Of a stretch of 11,266 bases of DNA, positions 6,453 through 11,266 are shown in pieces; the first letter of the stretch is position 1, and every line of letters starts with the position of its first letter. The notes under the pieces are model-generated. The model ran no database searches. It saw nothing but the letters and a program-made list of their open reading frames with translations, and was not told the DNA's origin. The position numbers were made by a program, and so were the translations under genes. Location: assembly GCA_964473155.1 (NCBI GenBank), contig CAYYNT010000095.1:1-11266 (forward strand), in the 5' to 3' direction. The DNA is from JAJFUG01 sp964473155. Lineage in GTDB: Bacteria > Gemmatimonadota > Glassbacteria > GWA2-58-10.

Positions 6453-6480
6453 TTATCGACAGATACAGGGCGGGACTTTA
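6453..6480 (-). promoter_or_regulatory. Sigma-28 (FliA)-type promoter of flgM
   Basis: On the minus strand TAAAGT (TAAA at 6477-6480) is followed, after 16 bp counted from TAAA, by GTCGATAA (6453-6460). The sigma-28 consensus is TAAA, 15 bp, GCCGATAA, so the -10 matches 7 of 8 bases and the spacer is one longer. The predicted start near 6446 gives a leader of about 95 nt. It fits the known class 3 control of flgM by the factor it inhibits. Confidence 0.7.
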
Positions 6481-6486
6481 ACGGCC

Positions 6487-6512
6487 GGTTCAGGTTTTTA
6501 TGTCCCTGAACC
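6487..6512 (-). other. Hairpin across the flgN stop codon
   Basis: GGTTCAGG (6487-6494) and CCTGAACC (6505-6512) form a perfect 8-bp stem with a 10-nt loop overlapping the last codons and stop of flgN. No U-run follows, so it is at most a weak terminator or an mRNA-stabilising end. It sits just upstream of the flgM promoter. Confidence 0.4.
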
Positions 6513-6915
6513 TGGCTTTCCCCTCCTCTGCATGAGGAGAATAACCAAGCAGCATTTTTTTCCCGGTCTTTACCCGGCGAAGCTTCCGGGCCAGGTCCTG
6601 CCTGATCTCGACTGCCCGTTCCAGGCTGGCCTTGTCAACCGCGGCGTATTTGTTCAGCCGTTCTTTGATCTCGCTCCACAGACTGCCGGTTTTTCCGGAC
6701 ACAACCGCGCCGCCGCCCTTCTGACTTTCAAATTTCTGTTTAACCTCCAGCAGGCGTTTGATTATCCTGTCCTTGCGCTCGATTATGCGGGGAAGCTGAT
6801 CGAGCTGACCGCTGGCAAGCAGAATGTCCTGCTGCTCGACCAGGCGGCCGAAATTCTCGACCCGGGTCAGTTCCTTTTTAAGCTCCAGTTCCAGGTTCTC
6901 CTGGGTCTGTTTCAA
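6490..6915 (-). CDS. flgN: FlgN-like flagellar export chaperone
   Basis: A 141-residue, charged, almost wholly helical protein. The N-terminal half (ELKKELTRVENFGRLVEQQD, then ILLASGQLDQLPRIIERKDR and IIKRLLEVKQ) follows the FlgN pattern of a long helix, a short turn after LASGQLDQL, and a second long helix with heptad-like hydrophobics. FlgN binds the hook-filament junction proteins FlgK and FlgL in the cytosol before export. Sequence identity in this family is low, so the call leans on size, helical pattern and the adjacent flgM. The start is TTG at 6915, preceded by GGAG with 7-base spacing and directly by an in-frame TGA; no ATG is available until late in the protein. The usual order is flgM-flgN, here reversed, and flgK/flgL are absent from the window. 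Confidence 0.7.
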   Translation of the reverse strand: MKQTQENLELELKKELTRVENFGRLVEQQDILLASGQLDQLPRIIERKDRIIKRLLEVKQKFESQKGGGAVVSGKTGSLWSEIKERLNKYAAVDKASLERAVEIRQDLARKLRRVKTGKKMLLGYSPHAEEGKARFRDIKT

Positions 6916-6956
6916 TCATCGGCTCCGGTCATTCGTTGCATGGGCATCAATCGATG

Positions 6957-6977
6957 AGTCATCCGCACTGGATGACT
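6957..6977. other. 8-bp hairpin between the alcohol dehydrogenase gene and flgN
   Basis: AGTCATCC, loop GCACT, GGATGACT: a perfect 8-bp dyad in the 169-bp gap after the alcohol dehydrogenase gene, without a U-run on either strand. It could be a weak end-of-transcript structure or an operator for flgN. No promoter for flgN was recognised in the same gap. Confidence 0.35.
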
Positions 6978-7084
6978 GCAAGAATCGAGCCGTACACACC
7001 ATCCGGAGTCCAATCATCCAATGCGCCTCCGAAACAGCCTGAGACAGGGCAGCCGTGCCGCATTGGGCAAGATATTCCATCCGC

Positions 7085-8254
7085 TCAGAGTTGCACCCCG
7101 GCAATCGCTTCCTCCAGCACCTGCCGTCTCAGGCTGTCATCCTGAGGCCGTGGATTGGTCCGGATGCTGGTTGAGACCGGGGTCAGCTCCAGGATACGTC
7201 CTATGTCCGCCGGGGTTATTCCCAGCTCGCCAAGCGAGCGTTCCAGCCCGAGGCTGCGGTTGAACGCGGCCAGGGCGCGCACCAGTTCCTCGCCGCTCGC
7301 GCGGGCGCTGTCCTGCGGCCGGCAGCCGAAATACCAGGCCAGCTCGGCGATACGGTCATCCGCCCAGCCTAGGTTGGCTTTCAGGCAATAGGGCGTGAGT
7401 ATCCCTACCAGCTTGCCGTGGGGAAGGTGGCGCAGGCTGCCCACGGCCATGGCCATCTCGTGGCCCAGTCCCACGCCCGTGCCGATCGACACTCCGCCGC
7501 AGTATGCCGCCAGGAGCATGTTGTGCCGGGCCTCCAGATTGTGGCCTTCACGCACCGCGAGTGGCAGGTTCACGCGGATCAGCTGCACGGCGCGGGCGGC
7601 GTGGGCCTGGACCAGGGCGTTGTTCGCCGTGGAGAGGTAGCCCTCGATGGCCTGGCCCAGGGCATCCAGCCCGGTGTCGCGGGTGATGCCGGGCGGAAGG
7701 TCCAGGCAGAGCGCGGCATCCAGCAGCACCACGGTGGGCAGCATGTCCCAGGAATAGACTCCTTTTTTCACTCCCAGGGCCGGGTTGGTGATCACGGAGA
7801 CCTTGGTCGCCTCGCTGCCGGTGCCCGCGGTGGTGGGGATGGCGATGACCGCCGGGCAGCGCGGCTTGAACTGGAGTTTCTGGAGCTGGTAATCGGCCAG
7901 GGGGCCCTCGTGCAGGCTCATTATAGCGGCCAGTTTGACCGTGTCCAGCACGCTGCCTCCGCCCAGGGCGATAAAGACATCGCACCCGGCCTTGCGCGCC
8001 AGGGCGGCCGCGGCCTCGACGTCCGGGATGGCGGGTTCGGGCGGGACGCCCTCGAAGATTTCATATGCCAGACCGGCGCTTTTAAGCGACCCCTCCACAC
8101 GGCCGAGAGCGCCGCTGCGCCGGGCCATGGATTTGCCGCAGCCGATCAGGGCTTTTTTGCCGAATTTCGCGGCCCACATGCCCGCGTTGTCCAGGCAGCC
8201 GGGTTTGGCCTCGATCCAGCGGGGCAGGGTGAAAGGCTCAACGGGTTGAAGCAT
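7085..8254 (-). CDS. Iron-containing-type alcohol dehydrogenase, altered metal site
   Basis: A 389-residue group III (Fe-ADH) dehydrogenase, cytosolic, NAD(P)-dependent; the substrate is not predictable. The N-terminal dinucleotide domain carries ALGGGSVLDTVK (96-107) and the nicotinamide loop IPTTAGTGSEAT (139-150). In the helical metal domain the FucO-type ligands would be D197, position 201, H265 and H279. The sequence reads GLDALGQAIEGY, so position 201 is Gln instead of His, and the extra conserved His four residues after H265 is Met269. H279 is in LPHG as usual. The C-terminal TNPRPQ motif is family-typical. I chose ATG 8254 because GGAGAA stands upstream; an in-frame TTG 39 nt further upstream has no such site. 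It may use a different metal or bind it with Gln. It stands alone, divergent from the patatin gene. Confidence 0.87.
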   Translation of the reverse strand: MLQPVEPFTLPRWIEAKPGCLDNAGMWAAKFGKKALIGCGKSMARRSGALGRVEGSLKSAGLAYEIFEGVPPEPAIPDVEAAAALARKAGCDVFIALGGGSVLDTVKLAAIMSLHEGPLADYQLQKLQFKPRCPAVIAIPTTAGTGSEATKVSVITNPALGVKKGVYSWDMLPTVVLLDAALCLDLPPGITRDTGLDALGQAIEGYLSTANNALVQAHAARAVQLIRVNLPLAVREGHNLEARHNMLLAAYCGGVSIGTGVGLGHEMAMAVGSLRHLPHGKLVGILTPYCLKANLGWADDRIAELAWYFGCRPQDSARASGEELVRALAAFNRSLGLERSLGELGITPADIGRILELTPVSTSIRTNPRPQDDSLRRQVLEEAIAGVQL

Positions 8255-8322
8255 TTTGGGTTCTCCGTTATCATAGACAGAAAGAACGGGCAATGATGCC
8301 CTGTGTAGAAGTATTTTCCGGA

Positions 8323-8340
8323 GGCACGGCGCGCCGCGCC
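8323..8340. repeat. Degenerate copy of the GC-rich palindrome family
   Basis: GGCACGGCGCGCCGCGCC is a dyad with one mismatched pair (A8326 against C8337), followed by CTTTTTAC. The core GCACGGC is the same as in the 5673-5694 element. The mismatch and the altered flank suggest decay from an intact copy. Confidence 0.55.
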
Positions 8341-8357
8341 CTTTTTACACACCCCGC

Positions 8358-8403
8358 CCCCGATTCCATCGGGGTCACCCCTCTCAAAAGCAGGGGATTT
8401 TTT
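8358..8403 (+). terminator. Two small hairpins with a T-run, orphan terminator-like
   Basis: CCCCGAT/ATCGGGG (8358-8364, 8368-8374) with a 3-base loop is followed by CCCCT/AGGGG (8378-8382, 8392-8396) and ATTTTTT. Read on the plus strand it looks like an intrinsic terminator, yet no plus-strand gene lies upstream nearby. It may be a relic or may block antisense transcription into the patatin promoter. Confidence 0.4.
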
Positions 8404-8524
8404 AGCGAAGCCTCAACGCTTTATCACAAAAGCTAACTCCAATTTAAGCATAGGGCAACACCGAACTTGCCTGAAGGCCAAAGAGGTCATGAAATTGTAA
8501 GGGGTCGAAGACCCGCGCGCAGAC

Positions 8525-8553
8525 TTCATTATTTGCCCCGGATATGTTATAAT
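8525..8553 (+). promoter_or_regulatory. Promoter of the patatin-barrel gene (extended -10)
   Basis: A perfect TATAAT (8548-8553) is preceded by TG one base upstream (TGTTATAAT), an extended -10. The -35 is poor (TTCATT, 8525-8530, spacer 17), as is usual with extended -10 promoters. The start would be near 8560, leaving a leader of about 43 nt. Confidence 0.65.
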
Positions 8554-8602
8554 TGCACTGTAGCGCCTCCTTTCCAAGCAAACACCAAAAATCGGTCACA
8601 AA

Positions 8603-10798
8603 ATGACTGTGCGGCGGATATTTCTCACGATTACCCTCTCGCTGCTGTCTCTGTCTGGCGGGCTGGCCGGGCAGAGCGCGCCGCCGCGCCTTGGACTGGC
8701 CCTGAGCGGAGGCGGGGCCAAGGGGCTGGCGCATATCGGCGTGCTGAAAGTGCTGGAGGAGGCGGGCCTCAGGGTGGACTGCATCGCCGGGACAAGCATG
8801 GGGGCGATAATCGGCGCGCTTTACGCAATCGGCTACAGCCCTCAGGAACTGGAACGGATCACCCTGGAGCAGGACTGGGGCAGCCTTCTGAGCGACCGTA
8901 TCTCCCGGCGGCGCATTTCGATCGAGGAAAAGGAGGAGGAGGGCCGCTATGTCGGCTCTTTCCCGATCCGTAATTTCCGGGTGCAGCTCCCCTCCGGGCT
9001 GGTGGCCGGGCAGAAACTTTCCGCGCTTCTTTCGCGACTCACCCTTCAGGTTCATCACGTGGAGGATTTTCGCAGCCTGCCGCGTCCGTTTGTCTGCGTG
9101 GCCACGGACCTGGAAACCGGCGAGGCGGTGACCCTGGACCGCGGGTTCCTGCCGGACGCCCTGCGGGCGAGCATGTCGATACCCACTGTGTTCACGCCGG
9201 TGGAACTGGAGGGCCGTCTTCTGGCGGATGGATTCCTCGTCCGGAATCTCCCGGCCCAGGACGTGCGTGCGCTGGGTGCGGATGTCGTGATCGGGGTGGA
9301 CGTCGGCGCGCCGCTGTACGACAAGAAGAAGCTGGACTCGTTCCTGCGCGTGACCGAACAGGTGGTGAATTTCCGCGGGGCGGAGTCCACGGCCCGTCAG
9401 CAAGGGCTGTGCACTGTCCTGATCCAGCCTGACCTGAGCGGATACACCAACACCGATTTCGCGCGGGCGGACTCGCTGATCGCGCGCGGGGAAGAGGCCG
9501 CGCGGGCCATGCTCCCGCGCCTTCGCGCCCTGGCGGACTCGGTCAGGGGCCTGGGCGGAGGCGGCGCCGCGCCGCACCGGCTCAGCCCGGTGGACCGTCT
9601 TTCCCTGACCGAGCTGCGATTCGAGGGTTTACGGAACGTGTCGCGGAGGCTGCTCGAAGGGCGCATGAAGATGCGGGTCCCGCGGGTTTATACGCCGGAG
9701 GACGTGGAACAGGCCCTGGAGCGGGCTTACGGAACGAATTTCTTCGAGCGCCTGACCTATCGCACTGAGCCGGGCCAGGAGGGGACCTGTCTGGCGGTGC
9801 GGGTGCTGGAGAAAAACGAGGACCAGTTCCGGTTTGGAATACACTATGACAACGAACGCAAGGCCGCGGTGCTGCTCAACACCACCTGGCGCAACGTGCT
9901 GAGCGAGGGCTCGCGCCTGATCCTGTCCAGCCGCCTGAGCGAGAACCCGGCGTTCGAGGGTTCTTATTTCGTTCAGACCGGCTGGCGGCCGGGAATCGGC
10001 CTTGGAATGAAAGTGAATTTCACCAATTTCGACATAATGACTTACACCGCGGCCGGAAGGCCGGAGGCGAATTTCGACTACGAAATGCTGCGGGCCGACC
10101 TGGTGGCGCAGACCATATTCTCAAATTCTTTCGCCCTGGGTGCGATTTTGCGCTACCAGGAATCCTCGATCCATTCCGTGTTCGCGCTCGACATGTATGA
10201 CGATTGGCAATACGGCCTGGTCAACTATGTGGGCTTTATCCGATTCGACAACCTGGACCGCTCGGTCTACCCTCACAGCGGAACGAAAGTCTACGCCGAG
10301 GCGAAGCTCGTTTCCGACCCTCTTTCCAGTTTCCATCTCAAGGGCAAGAAACCGTTCCTGACCTATACTCTCAATCTGGAGCGGGCCATCCCGGTGGGAC
10401 GGAGTCTGACACTGCCGTTGGCCTTTCACGCCGGCTGGATCAGCACCGACAACATCCCCAACGACTACCTGTTTTTCATCGGCGGATGCGACCCTGTGCT
10501 GGAGAACATTTTCCCGTTCATGGGCACGCGTTTCATGGAGCGGGTGGCCACCTCGGCGCTGGTTTGTCAGCTCGGTGCGCAGTACGAGTTTTCGAGAGGA
10601 CGGTACATAATCCTGCGGGCCAATGCCGCGCGCACCAGGTTTGACCTTCAGGGCACGCCCTCGATGAGCGACCTTTTCGGCGGCGTGGGATTGACCCTGG
10701 GCCTGGAAAGTCCGATAGGGCCGCTGGAATACAGCCTGATGTACTGTGAGCAGCACAGGAATTTCCTGACCCATATCAATATCGGTTACAGGTTTTAG
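8603..10798 (+). CDS. Patatin-like phospholipase fused to POTRA and outer-membrane barrel (type Vd, PlpD-like)
   Basis: A 731-residue exported lipase predicted to sit in the outer membrane. It begins with a signal peptide (about 1-25). The patatin domain (about 28-310) has the oxyanion loop SGGGAKG (35-41), nucleophile elbow AGTSMG (S65) and LADGF (D209), so the Ser-Asp dyad is intact. A POTRA-like segment follows (about 333-405: LTELRFEGLRNVSRRLLEGR onwards), then a 16-strand-type Omp85 barrel (about 406-731) rich in alternating aromatic residues and ending in INIGYRF, with the terminal Phe typical for outer-membrane insertion. This is the architecture of Pseudomonas PlpD, where the barrel carries the passenger lipase to the outside. 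No Shine-Dalgarno precedes the ATG. Some related proteins keep the lipase in the periplasm, so surface exposure is inferred. Confidence 0.92.
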   Translation: MTVRRIFLTITLSLLSLSGGLAGQSAPPRLGLALSGGGAKGLAHIGVLKVLEEAGLRVDCIAGTSMGAIIGALYAIGYSPQELERITLEQDWGSLLSDRISRRRISIEEKEEEGRYVGSFPIRNFRVQLPSGLVAGQKLSALLSRLTLQVHHVEDFRSLPRPFVCVATDLETGEAVTLDRGFLPDALRASMSIPTVFTPVELEGRLLADGFLVRNLPAQDVRALGADVVIGVDVGAPLYDKKKLDSFLRVTEQVVNFRGAESTARQQGLCTVLIQPDLSGYTNTDFARADSLIARGEEAARAMLPRLRALADSVRGLGGGGAAPHRLSPVDRLSLTELRFEGLRNVSRRLLEGRMKMRVPRVYTPEDVEQALERAYGTNFFERLTYRTEPGQEGTCLAVRVLEKNEDQFRFGIHYDNERKAAVLLNTTWRNVLSEGSRLILSSRLSENPAFEGSYFVQTGWRPGIGLGMKVNFTNFDIMTYTAAGRPEANFDYEMLRADLVAQTIFSNSFALGAILRYQESSIHSVFALDMYDDWQYGLVNYVGFIRFDNLDRSVYPHSGTKVYAEAKLVSDPLSSFHLKGKKPFLTYTLNLERAIPVGRSLTLPLAFHAGWISTDNIPNDYLFFIGGCDPVLENIFPFMGTRFMERVATSALVCQLGAQYEFSRGRYIILRANAARTRFDLQGTPSMSDLFGGVGLTLGLESPIGPLEYSLMYCEQHRNFLTHINIGYRF

Positions 10799-10902
10799 CC
10801 ATCGTTTTCCAGTTTGGAAAGAGCAGCGCTGGAAGTAAGTGGCGACTTTGTTAAGAAAACAGGAACTAAAGGTGTGTTGATTTATTGGATTAAATCCCCC
10901 TC

Positions 10903-10942
10903 GATCCCAGCAATATCCGGTTAGGATATTGCTGAGAGGATC
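10903..10942. other. Long 16-bp stem-loop
   Basis: CAGCAATATCC (10908-10918), loop GGTTA, GGATATTGCTG (10924-10934) form 11 perfect pairs. They are extended by GATCC (10903-10907) and GGATC (10938-10942) with a 3-base AGA bulge. AAAAAAG, not a T-run, follows on the plus strand, so it is not a standard terminator. Possible roles are 3' protection of the patatin mRNA, a repeat element or a transposon end relic. Confidence 0.55.
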
Positions 10943-10955
10943 AAAAAAGTTTTAC

Positions 10956-10975
10956 GGTCACGGTGCACCGTGACC
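10956..10975. repeat. Perfect 20-bp palindrome of the CCCTAC family
   Basis: GGTCACGGTG followed by its exact reverse complement CACCGTGACC, then CTACG. Core and right flank match the pattern of the elements at 2066 and 5673, but the bases inside the arms differ while staying complementary. Confidence 0.7.
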
Positions 10976-10983
10976 CTACGTCG

Positions 10984-11010
10984 AAAGTCTCAGGAAAAGA
11001 TAGACTTTTT
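10984..11010 (+). terminator. Weak intrinsic terminator
   Basis: AAAGTCT (10984-10990) and AGACTTT (11002-11008) with an 11-nt loop, running into TTTTT (11006-11010). The stem is short and AT-rich. It could end the patatin transcript, though 185 bp after the stop codon. Confidence 0.35.
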
Positions 11011-11241
11011 CCGGCCCTCCGGCCTTATGTTTTCGGGTCTCGTTTTTCAAGCGGCCCGCCCAGGGCCGTCCGGGGCCGTATGTCCGAGCCACGCATAAAA
11101 AGCGGAGTAATTGCTACGGACACGCTCAAGCCTGGACAAGCCCTCGCGGCCGGGCGGGCAATCAGCGCCAGCGTCGCCCTGCAAAGCGGGCAGCGTGCAG
11201 AAGCCGCGGGTACACCGCAGGTTGAAAAAGAGGTATAGCCT

Positions 11242-11266
11242 GTGCGAGTTTACGGCCCCAAAGCGT
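11242..11266 (+). CDS. Probable start of the next gene (8 codons visible)
   Basis: GTG at 11242 is preceded by AAAGAGG with about 9-base spacing, a better ribosome binding site than any nearby. The visible protein is VRVYGPKA (initiator GTG read as Met). Too short for a family assignment. N-termini of this kind occur in some flagellar assembly proteins, but that is only a resemblance. Confidence 0.35.

Larger units (their letters stand above)
8255..8602. other. Divergent intergenic region between alcohol dehydrogenase and patatin genes (348 bp)
   Basis: No supportable gene. It contains a degenerate GC-rich palindrome (8323-8340), a 7-bp hairpin with CCCCGAT/ATCGGGG arms (8358-8374), a 5-bp stem with six Ts (8378-8403) and the patatin promoter (8525-8553). 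The middle 100 bp look like eroded palindromic repeats. No clear promoter was found for the alcohol dehydrogenase. Confidence 0.5.
10799..11241. other. Structured intergenic region after the patatin-barrel gene (443 bp)
   Basis: No convincing gene. From left to right: an unremarkable 100-bp stretch, a long hairpin (10903-10942), a GC-rich palindrome (10956-10975), a 7-bp hairpin with T-run (10984-11010), and a GC-rich tail with several short dyads (for example GGCC-CTCC-GGCC at 11013-11024). An ATG at 11080 opens a 52-codon frame ending at 11238; it has no clear ribosome binding site and I recognise nothing in it. The tail may be the untranslated leader of the next gene. Confidence 0.45.

Noticed and set aside
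6916..7104. Minus-strand open frame of 62 codons between the alcohol dehydrogenase gene and flgN
   Set aside because: It overlaps the end of the dehydrogenase gene in another frame, has no ribosome binding site, and its composition (Ser/Ala/Met-rich, no motif) looks like spacer translation.
7418..8296. Plus-strand open frame of 292 codons opposite the alcohol dehydrogenase
   Set aside because: It is rich in Gly, Arg, His and Gln, as typical for antisense of a GC-rich gene, and the dehydrogenase motifs on the other strand are unmistakable.
8444..9577. Minus-strand open frame of 377 codons opposite the patatin gene
   Set aside because: It covers the patatin promoter and catalytic domain in antisense and has no motif; the patatin reading is certain.
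10963..11238. Plus-strand open frame of 91 codons
   Set aside because: Its start codon lies inside the palindrome at 10956-10975 and has no ribosome binding site. Only the shorter 52-codon part from 11080 is kept, as uncertain, in the region entry.
11011..11241. Possible c-di-GMP or cobalamin riboswitch before the next gene
   Set aside because: Short resemblances (GCAAAGC, GCCGCGGGT) are present but the conserved cores and their spacing are not.

Overview
The window reads as a GC-rich (roughly 58-60% by eye) chromosome segment of a motile, Gram-negative-type (diderm) bacterium. The diderm call rests on a patatin-Omp85 outer-membrane protein, a lipoprotein and other exported proteins. Motility rests on FlgM/FlgN homologues and a sigma-28-like promoter. 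No gene identifies the phylum. The mix (ARG boxes, a CBM9-like lipoprotein, GTAGGGGC-type intergenic palindromes) would suit an uncultured FCB-superphylum or similar lineage, but that is inference only.

Layout. (1) 1-2750, minus strand: arginine biosynthesis and its control. The order of transcription is argR, argC, argB, argG, with argG cut by the window edge. argC and argB are 4 bp apart. argR is separated from argC by 304 bp that hold a perfect 28-bp palindrome and a 9-bp hairpin. argR has a good sigma-70 promoter overlapped by two ARG boxes, which implies autorepression. (2) 2910-5605, plus strand: a tight three-gene set made of a HIT-family nucleotide hydrolase/phosphorylase, a CBM9-like lipoprotein, and an exported M24 (Xaa-Pro aminopeptidase fold) protein whose metal ligands are largely lost. 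(3) 5606-5839: a convergent intergenic region with two hairpins and a strong bidirectional terminator. (4) 5840-6915, minus strand: flgN then flgM. flgM has its own sigma-28-like promoter just after flgN and encodes an unusual long FlgM with an internally repeated sigma-binding-like segment. (5) 7085-8254, minus strand: an iron-type alcohol dehydrogenase with an altered metal-binding set. (6) 8603-10798, plus strand: a patatin phospholipase fused to a POTRA and outer-membrane barrel (type Vd secretion, PlpD-like), with an extended -10 promoter and no Shine-Dalgarno. (7) 10799-11266: a structured intergenic region with a long hairpin and another palindrome, ending in a probable start of the next gene.

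Across the window, four intergenic gaps each hold one member of a short palindromic element family. All have a GC-rich dyad and most end in CCCTAC, but their cores differ. Together with the repeated-domain FlgM and the degenerate M24 protein, these are the least ordinary features. I did not find a defence island, CRISPR array, rRNA, tRNA, transposase or prophage.
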